Source of the DNA: Adiantum capillus-veneris
Taxonomy: Eukaryota; Streptophyta; Polypodiopsida; Polypodiales; Pteridaceae
Reading direction: 5' to 3'
Assembly (NCBI GenBank): GCA_014529385.2
Contig: CM043964.1
Location: 135,287,420 to 135,351,419, forward strand
Length of the DNA stretch: 64,000 nt
Shown in pieces: positions 44,433-55,900 of this stretch. The position numbers and the translations under genes are program-made. The notes below the pieces were generated by a model. That model saw only the letters and a program-made list of their open reading frames with translations. It was not told the origin of the DNA and made no database searches. Each line of letters starts with the position of its first letter. Within the stretch, counting starts at the first letter, position 1.

Positions 44433-46378
44433 AGCACTCTCTTCTCTTTTTTTATGAGAGATATCTCTAGTATGATAGTTTCTTTTATTACAGAAACCTA
44501 ATGGATATATGTATCATATTCTAAGCCAAGATCATGTCACTCTATGTGAACCAGATTACATGCCAATAAATACTACTACATCTGAAAAGAATTTTGTTTG
44601 TAATTAGTATAAATTCTTTAAAAAAACCATATAGCAATGATATGAAAATTATTATTTTATGTTCAATCCACCTCGGCAACCTTAGTTATGTAATGCCTCA
44701 TGGAGACTAGGTCAAGTTATGGGAAACCCCCATATATCTAATGTTATAATCACCATATATCAATCTGCCTCTCCAAACCCTGCTTTATGTAGCCCCAAGA
44801 TATTTCCAACCTCAGTACCATCCAAGTTTTTTTGTATCCATACAAGATACCAAAATTTTCTTTATAATACAAGACAAGCAACCAAACTTATACTACTATC
44901 AAAGTGCTAAAAACCTGTTTGTTTACGCATGTTATAAAACATTTCATTCGATGCTAATATTTACAAGTATTCAGCAAGAAGATCAAAGTTAGATGCAGTT
45001 TTCCATTACTAAGTATGAGTAATAGGTCCAAACCTTACTATCAGCAAAGGTACTTCAACCACCAGAAAACAGAATCGGTATAGTATGGTATGGGATGTTT
45101 GTCACTAGTATAAAATCTCACAAAACCATACGTCATTTATTGTTTTTTATGCTTTATGTTCAATCCATCTCGTTACCATCATGCAAATACAAAGCACACA
45201 TATCGGCTCCTTGTTTCACCAGTATTACACCCTCTTCTGGGTGTATGTTACTTATGTCCAAAACAAACCAGGTTTTTAAACCTCATTTTTAGCCAGATTT
45301 GAACTCCTTTTATGCTACATAACGATAATTTGGAGACCCCGCGAAACCTTCCAAATATTTGCTTTATTTCAACCAATGTCATGTTTTATGCCTATGACAT
45401 TCAAAATGAGTTAGACACCCCGGTATAAAATTTCACTTTTTTAAACCTGTCAATTAATTGTTTGTAAGTCACTAGATGTTGTACAGCCCATCATCCATTC
45501 TCAATTATACATTTCTTTTGATGTTAAGTCCACTAAAAGGTATAGCCCATATGACATAAAAACCCAACCAAACCACATTATGCAAAGTGCCCTAGTAACC
45601 CAGATATGCATGTGTCACAACCAATACCAATTTTTGGCTGTAGGTAATACTTGCCCTGCAAGTTAATTTACTGAAGACGACAAAAATCAGTGAAAACCCT
45701 ATGTAATGTGTGTGTTGTGTGACTATTTATCTGAGTTATATAGAATACACACAATTCCAATAATCTTAGTAGGTAAAACCTACATGTTGATTCGATATGG
45801 TAGCCATGTTCTAGTATGGACGTATCCGCAAGTGTAGACAACTTCCTTCCACCCCAATTATTAGGTGTTAGCAGCAGTCCGAATCAGAGAGGATCTCTCA
45901 AATGTGTGTGCGTGTGTGAAGTGTGTGTGTGTGTGTATCCGCTTGCAGCTGTGTGAAGGTGAGAATTCCTAAACGCCAGACAACACTCTTGTATGCATCA
46001 AGACGCTGTAGTTCAGGGTTTGTGCATGCATAAACATTACAAGGAGAAGCCCTTTAAATACAGTACGCAGAGTGATCCCCTCGCCCAACACCCAATATGG
46101 GTATTCCCGATTTCACATGCTATTTTAGGCAAGGACTATTTTTATACCATTAGCTACTCACCATGTGAAGGCACAGTTAAGGAGTTTGGTGGTACTTCAT
46201 ACCAACCACCATATTAATACAAGGAGTAAGCATTCCAGCTATTTTTTTGAAAGTCTAGGATATTATCCAAGAGTACTCAAACCAATATATTTGATTGAAT
46301 TCCAAATCCAGTACACAAATCTAGTACAAAAATCTGAGATTTTATTGAAAAAGGAGTCTTCACTTTATTTACAAGGTA
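44433..46378. other. unassigned spacer
   Basis: No gene was recognised. Similar phrases recur at 44655-44685 and 45155-45185 (TATGTTCAATCCA), indicating old duplication. Short GT runs lie at 45903-45936. Confidence 0.4.
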
Positions 46379-46667
46379 GATGAGGCTTTGCCCTATGAAA
46401 GCTGTTTTCTAACGATATTGTATCACAGATGTTGATATTTGCCTGCCCAAACATTGCTTAGAGGATTCCAGTGGAATCGGTACTTCTCGAAGTAATTCTT
46501 GCTTGTATCTGCAATCATTTTAGATGAGGCTTTGCCCTATGAAAGCTTTTCTCTAAAGATATTGTATCACAGATGTTGATATTTTCCTGCCCAAACATTG
46601 CTTAGAGGATTCCAGTGGAACCGGTACTTCCCGAAGTAATTCTTGCTTGTATCTGCAATCATTTTAG
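46379..46667. repeat. 143-bp tandem duplication
   Basis: Two units, 46379-46521 and 46522-46667, differ at only a few positions and begin AGATGAGGCTTTGCCCTATG. The small number of differences indicates a fairly recent duplication. Confidence 0.95.
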
Positions 46668-46918
46668 AGTTAGATTCTTAGATGATATAGATATCCGGAT
46701 AATAATACCTTATTATTGTTTGTTATTGGTTTATAAGGACCCATCTGGTACTTTCCTGTGTGAAAATAGTTGTTTATCTATAATTATTTAAATCCATTAG
46801 TGTTTGAGTGTGAGTGTGCGTGTGTACAAATTTGACTAATATGGTTTGATTTACGTCAGGAAATACCTATGTAAGGGTTTGTTCTTCTGCCAAATCCGCA
46901 AGTCCAACTAATGTAATA

Positions 46919-46920
<2 letters not shown>

Positions 46921-46994
<74 letters not shown>
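46921..46994. repeat. (TG)37 microsatellite
   Basis: 74 bp of uninterrupted TG. Confidence 0.98.
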
Positions 46995-46995
<1 letters not shown>

Positions 46996-47237
46996 TACAC
47001 ATACACCTTCCAAAAGCTACACTCTTCCAAAGCTTCCTGTTGCACTACTTGCAATGCCTTTAAGTTCCTTGCATTAAAGATTCAATCAACACTACACTAT
47101 TTCTCCCCCTTTCTATTTATTAAATATATGGTTTTACAACCTATGCTACTTCAATTTTCCAACGTCTCCTTGCTTTTGAAACTTACGATATATCAAGGCT
47201 TTCATGTGCTATTGTTAACGCCTCATTTTAGATTAAA
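46995..47237. other. unassigned spacer before relic E
   Basis: Nothing was recognised; it is AT-rich. It may belong to the leader of the retroelement relic that follows. Confidence 0.3.
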
Positions 47238-48145
47238 TTGCCTAGTTGCCATGCTTTCAATGTTGCACACAAGTTAGGCTATTCAAGGCCCCAGATTTTT
47301 ATCATTTCAAAGGCTGCAACCAATTCTAACACTTTTGAGCTAGATTTAATCAACTCTTGTGAGTCTAAGAGCAATCAACTGCCAAAAGTACTTTGGCAAA
47401 AGCAGTCTTATCAAACCCGAGCCGGAGAAATTCTGCTAAGCAACATCAAAATTTATCAGGAGACAATTTTGACAAAACAAGACAACATGAAGTCAAGTCA
47501 AGCCGAGTGTTCAAGTACAACAGAGCTATCTAGTAGCAATGGCAACACATGCACAAGTGTAACAGAGACAATTTTACAGCTCTATGGCTACAGTGGAGAC
47601 AATGTCTTATATGCAAATATGGAAGGCCATATGTATCTTATGAGCAGTAAAAGCACCACATGAGCCAAGATCTTATTGATCAAAGTAAAGATGCTCACAG
47701 ATTTCAATGAAGCTAGGTATTGCAAGCTGAAAGACGAAGTGCATATTGAAGTGCAAAAAATAGACCCAAGTGTTTATCTAGATATCTACACAAGCCAGCA
47801 AACCATCCAGTTGGTGCATATGGAATCATGGTCATTGTATATGGATTACACTGGTCAAATCTATAATCAAGAGCCATAAATGGAACATTCAACAGATCAA
47901 CCAATAGGAGCCAGTCTGATAGGAGAACCAAGCCAAAGAAAGTATAAAGGTCAAGGTGGAGCAATCTACAACTTAATGCTTAGTGTTATGAAAGAAGATG
48001 CTGACAATTTGGTCAACACAGAAGCAGAAATTTCTCAGCAAGAGCTAGAGATGGATGAATCAATTGAAATAATAACAATCATGGTGTATTGCTCAAATTG
48101 TGGATGAAAAGGTGGAAAGTTTCAAAGGATTGTCCAAGAAACCCA
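47238..48145 (+). pseudogene. Relic E gag-like frame with zinc knuckle
   Basis: One reading frame runs from 47238 to 48107, broken only by a TGA (47661) and a TAA (47877), about 290 codons. It ends at YCSNCG, and after a frameshift the text KDCPRNPVDRDIE follows, giving a CCHC-type knuckle split at about 48090-48145. The N-terminal half is Ser/Thr/Gln-rich. Two copies of a Y-x-[DN]-x2-G-x2-Y motif occur (LYANMEGHMY and LYMDYTGQIY). The knuckle supports a retroelement gag, but the rest matches no family I know. Confidence 0.55.
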
Positions 48146-50460
48146 GTCGATAGGGACATAGAAACTACAAAGCAGAGCATGGAGAAAACTGGAAAAATCT
48201 AGTTATCACACCAAAGGTCAAAAAGAGTGTAAGGTTTACAAATGATTCTACATCCACTGCCACAAGTGTGCAATCATTCACGAGTCTAAGGGACACATCA
48301 AAGCAAACGTTGTTAGCATTGTATGGTACACATAATTCATATGCACACTATGTAGACCGAAAAGGAAAATTGTACAAAAAGGAACAACCAGTGTTTGAAT
48401 GGCCCACATACTAGCTCATAGAAGTGTGCCTAGTGATAGATGAAAAAGGATGGTTCATTTTAGAGTATAGGATTTATTACAGTCCATCCTCTTTAGAGCT
48501 GAATGACATTACCCGACTCTCCTCCATCAAAAATCAAGCTTTGATATTGTGATGAAACGAGCATAACCTTTGACCAAAACAGACGTGGATATAGATGAGA
48601 GTCTAAAATATGTGATGCCTTGGGTCCTGAAACCATGGAAGCTCATATCATAGGAGACCCATGGAATAGAAAATATCAGGGCTAAGATAACGCTATCGAC
48701 ATCTTGACTTGAGGAAGTATTTATCATGTTTCACAAAGGCACATAGGAAACTATGGATAAGAATTACAGATGCCAAACATCAATAGTACTACCCACAGTG
48801 TGCCTTCACAGTCCCAAAAGGTGAGATCAGATGATATCCACAAGTCAGATTCAAAAGCCAACAAATCCAATAGTGCTCAAGCAATTGCGTGTGACCAAGC
48901 TCAGATATGCATATCAAGATACACACGGTAATGAATATAAGCATATCCATGACCTTGTACAAGCCCATATGGATGGCCCAACTGGAGTCAAAGACTATCT
49001 AAATATGGTGCAAAGCCTCAAGCTGCCAGAACAATAGGTCAAAATCAATGGAAAAAGCTCAGAAGGCTACACAAAGGTCACCACCAAAATCTCCTCTAAA
49101 GAGACAGATTCTGCCAGAAAGTGTAATGTATCTTCTAAGATCAAAGGTCACTCAGATGCAAGTAGACAATGTTCAACAATTGCAAGCAAAAAGTGTAATA
49201 TTACAGCCAATGGAGTCAACATTGATTGAAGAAAATGGTCAAAGCAAAGAAGTTGAAGAAAAAGCTCAATCCAAGGACACTGCCACAACAAAAGCATTCA
49301 ATTTAGACACAAATCCTAAGAAGATCAAGTGCAACATTACTGGTGAAAACAAAAAAAAGTTGTCAAGTGAAGTAAAGCTAGATTTTTAGCTAGATAAGAA
49401 CCTTGTGTCTTTTCACACTTGGAAAAGATGTGGCCAACCGCAACTGGAAGATGCTCCTAAATTCATGAGCATATCTGGAGACAAACGAGCAAAATTCTAG
49501 GGAATCATCTCCATCGCCATTCAAATAGGTTCACAGTCCATCACATCCCAATTTCATGTGGTAAATACAAAAGATGTACAACTTCATATTGGGAATGAAA
49601 CTGGCTCAAAAGCTCCTGGAAACACAGAGTTCAATGAAGAGGCAATCATCAAAGACAACAAAGAATGAAGACAAGACTAGTCACCTACGTACGATAGCAC
49701 AAAGTCCTTAAGCACATTGAAAATGGAAACCGATATCAAAGTAGAGATAATTTAAGATGATTCTTATCCAATGAACAAAACTACCAAAGAACTTAAAGCA
49801 GATCAAGCAATAGCAAGTGCAAATCAAACAGAGCAAATAACAATCATGAAAGCTACTGAGTAGAGAATTCCACCAAAGCCAAAAGTAAAGAAGAACGAGG
49901 TTGCAGACACTCAAAGAGCAATAAGAAGTCCAAAAATCTAGACACTGCCAGCTGCAGCAACTGATGTAAGTTTGATTGGAAAACAGAGTCTCAAGCCACC
50001 CTCCATAGAGACACAATTAGATTAAGATGAGATCATGGCAAAAGAAGGACATAAATCTTCAAGAAAACCTCCAATGAAGATAGCTATAGTTCTCAATAGT
50101 GCAAATGGAGCAAGTGTAAGATGAAATTCTCTATTAGATAAAGAAGCAAATTGAAATATGGTTGCACATAGCATCTAAAGAATACCGAGGTCACTCCAAG
50201 AAAATAGAATAGTAAAGAGATGCTAGGTAAGGCTGCGAGTGAAGAAGAAATGGTTGGTACACTTAGCATCTAGAAGCATGAAGATCAAGTAAAGTTTCAA
50301 GTAAAGTCTTCAAAACACATGCTTGCAGATTTCATCCTTGGAAATTAGTGGTTAGACCAACACAAGATCCATAGAGAAGAAAAAATGCTACTACTCTACT
50401 TTCCAAGAGATAGCAAGCAACACATACAAGTACCAATAATGCTAGATTCAGAGTTGTAAA
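48146..50460 (+). pseudogene. Relic E middle region with protease-like patch
   Basis: Short plus-strand frames with many stops. Motif copies YVDRKGKLY (about 48350) and YQDTHGNEY (about 48915) continue the series seen upstream. At 49500-49600 the text IAIQIGSQSITSQFHVVNTK and at about 50315-50370 DFILGN-x-WLDQHK resemble the substrate-loop end of a retroelement protease (usual ILGxDWL). No clear DSG/DTG site was found. The composition is Lys/Gln/Ser-rich. Confidence 0.4.
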
Positions 50461-50474
50461 AGTCACAAGAATCA

Positions 50475-51035
50475 ATGACAAATCTTGCAAACAAATGTAA
50501 GGCTAAAATGGACCTTCCACCAATTAACACAAATGGTGTGACAACATATGCCTCTACATCAAAGAACCCTCATGGATCAGCTTCTTCAAGCAAGTCATAC
50601 TCTCAAAATTTCAAGTTAATTGCTGACCCAACTGAAACCTCTAGGAAGACACCTAGAAAAACAAAGGTTTATCAACCAAAGTACTCTAGAAAGCAAAGGA
50701 GATTCAAGAAAGTGTTTATTCCGAGAAGTCTAGTAAAAGTCAGTGATCTAGTGTGGATTGAAGATAAAAGATCAACACAAAAAGACAAACATATAGGATG
50801 GATGGCATCACAATGGAGCTTAAAAGAACATGAGTACTATAGAGGTAACAAACAACTATGGGTATCAAAACCGCAGGTAATGGTATATGAAGTAAAATCA
50901 CGTCACACCCAAGAAAGAAGGCCCACTATGTATCAACCTCGACAATATCTTAGGATACCTAAGAAGAAAAATTATAAAAGGACAATATTGAATACTGCTA
51001 CAGTCAACCACAACTCTCTAGAGGATACAAAATAG
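50475..51035 (+). pseudogene. Relic E basic region
   Basis: A 186-residue frame, Lys/Arg-rich (TSRKTPRKTKVYQPKYSRKQ, then RRFKKVFIPRSLVK), with several Trp/Tyr-rich stretches (SQWSLKEHEYYRGNKQLWV). It begins at an internal ATG and follows the protease-like patch. The text is protein-like but unrecognised. Such a basic tail could bind nucleic acid, which is inference. It ends at a stop at 51033-51035. Confidence 0.4.
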
Positions 51036-51780
51036 AGACGGATCTCAAAGAATTCTCCTCTTGGTGGACAAGGATTCTACACAGGTTATATAAAGATTTG
51101 GCAACCAGCCAACCAAAGACCAACTGTAATTACACTAGAATTTCATGAAGATCTCAAGAGCTCAACCTGAACTAGAGCTAAACAAAGTCAACAAAGGAGT
51201 TACAAAGGTAATGGTGGAGAGACTTGGATTCCTAAGTCTTCCAATGCTATGAGTCAAAAGCTAGATGACAACCATCAATAGAGGCCTACAAAAACCTCAA
51301 AGACTCCTTACAACATGCCTAATTGGAGAATCAAACGGACAATGGAGTCTTCATAGTCAAAGAAGAACAACTCAACCAACAAAGCTTCAGATTCCAAGAG
51401 AAAATAGGTATGGCAAAAGAAACATTCAATGCCAACTTGGTCCTTCAATAATCCTCTCTTTGAGGATTCTAGCTTACTTTTACTTTAGGAAATGTTTGTA
51501 CTCGGCTCAAGAATGTGAAAAATCATCGTGCTAGGGTGGCAAAAACACTCTTTGGCATAATCAAAGTCGGGATGCTGAGCCACAAAATGAGCAAAGCATT
51601 AGTCCCAATGGTTCAAGTCATATTAAACTCTGTGCTAAGAGTCGTAGTTATTATGCTCACGCTCAAGCTGGAAGAGTTGAGCATATCTAAGTCGTGTCGC
51701 TCATGTTGGATGAGATGAGCATAAGACTCAAAGTCTATTAACTTAATCTCATGGTGGAGTAATGTAGAGCTCAACGCTCA
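51036..51780 (+). pseudogene. Relic E tail, frameshifted
   Basis: Gag-pol-junction-like text continues in shifting frames (RSYKGNGGETWIPKSSNAMS near 51190, KKHSMPTWSFNNPLFEDSSL near 51420). No RT domain follows. The relic ends before Copia-3. Confidence 0.35.
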
Positions 51781-51912
51781 TGCACAATGCACACTAAGAT
51801 AAGAGCACATATCCTTGACAACAAAGCCCTTCTTAAAGGGGTTCCAACTTGTAAAACCACGACATATGCTTTTACAGCAACACCTTTTTGAAGAACCCCT
51901 CAAAAATATTTC

Positions 51913-52547
51913 TTGCACAACATATTTTTTGCCATGAATTTTTGTGTATGGACATATAGGATGTCCCATCATTGGACATATGCATTAGACACTCTTTTTT
52001 GCTTCCACCTATGCACCTTGAGTGGTGGCACAATTGCTACTGTCATAGCTGTTTTTCCTATGGCTGAGCAAGCTCATTGGGATGTAAAATATGTGCAAGC
52101 TCATTCAGTGATTGTGTTTTCCATGAAGGACACTATTACTCCTCACATTTGTTCAACAAAATCTGCAAAACAGGCTTGGGATATTCTGGTTGGTCTTTAT
52201 GCAAGTTGCAATGGGGAAAAAGTTGCAGTGCTATATAAAGAGATGGAGTCGAAGATTATGCATGAGGAAGATGATATGGACACTTTCCTATGGCTAGTGT
52301 CAAGGATATCAATGAGCAACTTATTTTTGAAGGCAAAGTTATTATTAAGAGTTCCCTTTTGCAGACTGTTCTTGATGCTTTGCCAGATTCTTACCAGACT
52401 TTTTCTAGTACTTGGAGACTTATGACCCAAGGAAATCCGGAAGTTGTCAAGTTTGATGCATTATGCAAATTGTTGTTGCAAGGGTCACTTTCAAAAAAAA
52501 AAAAGACTAGACAATGTGTAGTTGAACAGGCCTTTATTGCTTCTTAA
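51913..52547 (+). pseudogene. Copia-3 gag
   Basis: From about 52060: AEQAHWDVKYVQAHSVIVFS, STKSAKQAWDILVGLYASCN and LYKEMESKIMHEEDDMDTFL are typical of the copia gag (UBN2-type) domain. The frame shifts at about 52290, after which VKDINEQLIFEGKVIIKSSL and VLDALPDSYQTFSSTWRLMT continue it. An A9-10 run at 52495-52504 may itself be a frameshift site. The N-terminal ~50 residues of gag are absent; the sequence before 52040 is unrelated. Confidence 0.85.
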
Positions 52548-53273
52548 AGAAAAAGTAGTAAGAGCAATGTAGCCACTTCTCATGGTTCTTCTCTGAGTGG
52601 TAAATCACATGTTCCTAATGCTTTTGTTGGCAGCAATTCGCCTGGGAATTCTTGTGAAAAGGGTAAAAAGAAGACACATTGCCACTATTGTAAAGCTAAT
52701 GATCACTTGATCAAGCAATGTCCTACACTGAAGGCCAAAGAGGCTAAGAAGAAAGAGACTGGTTCCTCTACAAATTCTAGTTCCATTGTAAATGCTGGCT
52801 CCACTACAAGTGCAGCTATTGTTGACTCTTCTATGAAAGGAGATATTGATGTTGATGTTGGTAGAATGGGCTTTTAGTGCAAAGTGCACTTATGATTCTT
52901 CTATCCATGATGCATGCATGTCAGTTTCTGCACATTCACATCTTTGGTATTTTGACAGTGGTGCTACAAAGCACATTACCTCACATCGGGATTAGTTTAC
53001 CTCTCTTGAACTTGTCCCTCATGGGAATTTAGTCACTTGTGCCAACAATGCCTCTTATCCAATTCAGGGAGTTGGAAATATTGTGCTTATTGCTGCAAAT
53101 GGCAGTTCTTTCACACTTGTTGATGCATTGTATGTACTTGGGATCAAGAAGAATCTTTTGTTTGTATTTGCACTTGCTAGACTTGGTCTTGTAGTCAAAT
53201 TTGTGGATGACATATGTCCAATACATGATCTCAGTTTTGGTGATAAAATTGTTATATCTGGCATTTTAGGTTG
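52548..53273 (+). pseudogene. Copia-3 gag knuckle and protease
   Basis: HCHYCKANDHLIKQCP (52677-52724) is the CX2CX4HX4C knuckle, followed by LKAKEAKKKETGSSTNSS. HLWYFDSGATKHITSH (52942-52990) is the protease with DSGA intact, then NNASYPIQGVGNIVL and VDALYVLGIKKNLLFVFALA. The frame is interrupted at 53273 by repeat A. A stop in SHRD-x-FTSL is also visible. Confidence 0.9.
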
Positions 53274-53939
53274 TGTAACATTTAATGGCCTAGTAACTTG
53301 TGTGTAGCCGAAAATAGCATGAACATAGTGATCATTTCATTAGAATAGATTCCTAATGAGCATAACAAGAGTGCTTGGGTGGAGAGAGCAACAAAAAGCA
53401 TAACACCTAGTTAGATAGGCATGAACAATACTTCAAAAGAGAGAGAAATTAAGCTATTGACAACAGTTGAGGACCCGATTTACATGGAGCCGGTCCCCCC
53501 TCCAAAAGGCTTTGTATTATAGGTTTCCTCCATCAAGGGAGACATTTTACAATACAATTCTTTGTGTTCCTGCAATAACTAGCTAGTGCAATGAAGATGG
53601 AAGCTTCAAGCACTAAGCAAACACTTATAAAACACAACATCAATTCCCTCACGGTCTCATACCCAAGACCTCACACACCTTTGAAGATGGTGAGAGCTAG
53701 CGGGGTATGAGTGTAGATTGAGAGGAAGAAGGAGTAGTGTTACGAGAAACAAGTACATCTCCTCACATAATTACTCATCTTAGCATAGCATAGCTTAGTA
53801 ATTAGCATGGTAGAGGAGATGAGCATGCATTGAAGCTTGGCTCTTGGTTGGATTTGCATCACAAAGCCAAGAGTTGTTGGTGTAGGCCTCCCTTCTCACA
53901 AGCTTGGAGTAGGTGATGAGCTTTCCATTAAAGATTGAG

Positions 53940-54013
<74 letters not shown>

Positions 54014-54913
54014 TTATTGCTTCACACATGAGCTAGTGTGAGTGTGTGTGTAATAATGCCTTTGAAAAATCAGCCCCCTCTCTCTCTCTCTTAGTCGACC
54101 CCTCTTGCTAAATCATCTTGTTGGCACATCATTGGACCTCTCCAGGCTTAGCCAATAGGATTTAAGAAGCATAAATGATAGCCTTCTGACATGTGTCCCC
54201 CTTTTCCCTTTTGTGAGAGCTTTAGGTAATTAATTAATGCAACTAAACTCTCATTGGACCCCTTTGTCTCCTGGCCAATAGGAATCAGGCAAGTCATTGG
54301 GCTGCTGAATGCTCATTGGACCCCTTGGAAGACTGTCCAATAGTCTTCTAGAGAGCTTAATTCTTGTTGGTTCTTTTAAATGAATTAAACTAGATTTACT
54401 CTAGCGTAATTCTCATTGGTCCACCTCCATGTCCATCCAATAGAATTTGAGTGCACCTTGTGGGCATCTGGGCTAGGGAGCTGACATTTGTTTCTCATTC
54501 CCTTTGTGTAAAGGAAGCTTGTGAGTGTGTGTGTATGTTTCTCTCTCGTCCCCTACTTAGAGGGCTCACCCCCTCCTATGTAGGAATCATGAAGACATTT
54601 TGGTACAAACACAAAGCATCCAATTTTCCTAAACTTGACCATTGGACACAACCTTTGATTTTTGGAACCTTAGAATTTTGGAAGTCTTAATGGGCTGTGC
54701 CTTAGGGTCTTTAAACCCCATTGTTGCACATTGCTCTTTTGCATATGGCCTCCCCTTTGGATCCCTATTTTCCATCCTTTGGACCCCTACTGTGGCTGGT
54801 CTGCCAACTTAACCAATATTCTATCTTTTTCTCCCCTGGCACTTCCCCATACTAAATGATCAGTTTAACATGAGAAAATCATCTAGGAGAATGAAATATT
54901 AGTTATTATGACA
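53274..54913 (+). repeat. Repeat family A, copy 2 (solo-LTR-like insertion in Copia-3)
   Basis: A 1640-bp insertion starting TGTAACATTTAATGG and ending TTATTATGACA, i.e. TG...CA. The flanking 5-mers GGTTG (53269-53273) and TGTTG (54914-54918) match at 4 of 5, a likely target duplication. The exact ends were inferred by comparing the split copia text with Copia-2. It contains a long AG microsatellite (53943-54011). The final ~115 bp are not found in copy 3. It is the most complete copy and defines the family as an LTR of an unseen element. Confidence 0.7.
53943..54011. repeat. (GA)n microsatellite in repeat A copy 2
   Basis: About 69 bp of perfect GA. The homologous positions in copies 1 and 3 contain only GAGAAGGAGATAG. 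Confidence 0.97.
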
Positions 54914-55900
54914 TGTTGTGGGTTGTATAAACTCACTTTGTACGACAAGTGTGGGTAGAATTTTGCAAATTTACTTCTGGATTCTAAGGCTATTTAAAAT
55001 GTACCCTTTGGCATGCAGGTTTTGGGAATTTGAATTTTTCTAGTGTGTTGCGTTTGCAAAAAATTGATATGGTTGCTTCTTTGCCGCCTTTTGAAGCTCA
55101 TGTTAAACATGTTTGTGAAGGTTGTATTTTGGGTAAGATGTAGTGTTCAAAGTTTCCAAAGGGTCATTCAATTAGGGACACATGCAGGTTGCAGCTTGTG
55201 CATAGTGATTTTTGTGGGCTAATGCAAACTCCATCCTTGGGAAATTACCTTTACTTTGTGACTTTCATTGATGATTACTCCTGGCATGCATGGGTGTATC
55301 CACTTAAGACAAAGTCCGAATTGTTTTTGTGCTTCAAGTAATTTTTGGCTATGACTGAAAATGTTCAAAATCTACTATGGGCACCCTTCGTTCTTTTGAT
55401 TGAGGGGGGAAGTATATGTCTTATGAATGCATTTTTGGCTATAAAGTTCTATATACACCTCAGCAAAATGGTTTTGTTGAAAGGAAAAGTAGGTCTCTTA
55501 TAGAAATGGCAAGATGTATGGTCAAAAGTCAAGCTTTACGACATTCATTTTGGCTTGAGGCTATTATGTGTGCCACTTATGTACTTACCAGGTGTCCTAC
55601 AAAAGCTTTGTAGTCTATGACTCCATACGCAACATGGCATGATAGAAAGCCTTTTATTGAGTACATGTGTGTTTTTGGCTATTTGGCATATGCTTTGGTG
55701 GCACAATTGCAGCACAAAAAATATGATGATAAGGCTGTCAAATGTATTTTTAGCTGAAAGCAAAGGTTATAGGTTGTATCATCCACAACCAAAGTGTATC
55801 TTGGTTTCACGGGATGTTGTGTTTGTGGAAGATTTTGTTCATCCGTTGCTGTCATGTACGGTAGACAATAATGTAAGATCATAGGACATTTATGACACTT
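54914..55900 (+). pseudogene. Copia-3 integrase
   Basis: The text resumes with LWHAGFGNLNFSSVLRLQKI (GAG-pre-integrase), HVCEGCILGKM (zinc site end), LVHSDFCGLMQTPSLGNYLY and FVTFIDDYSWHAWVYPLKTK (first Asp). The RSDxGGE motif is shifted out of frame near 55390. YTPQQNGFVERKSRSLIEMA (55450-55510) keeps the catalytic Glu. Later text (SMTPYATWHDRKPF-like, VFGYLAYALVAQLQHKKYDD) is the usual integrase C-terminal region, again frameshifted. Confidence 0.88.
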
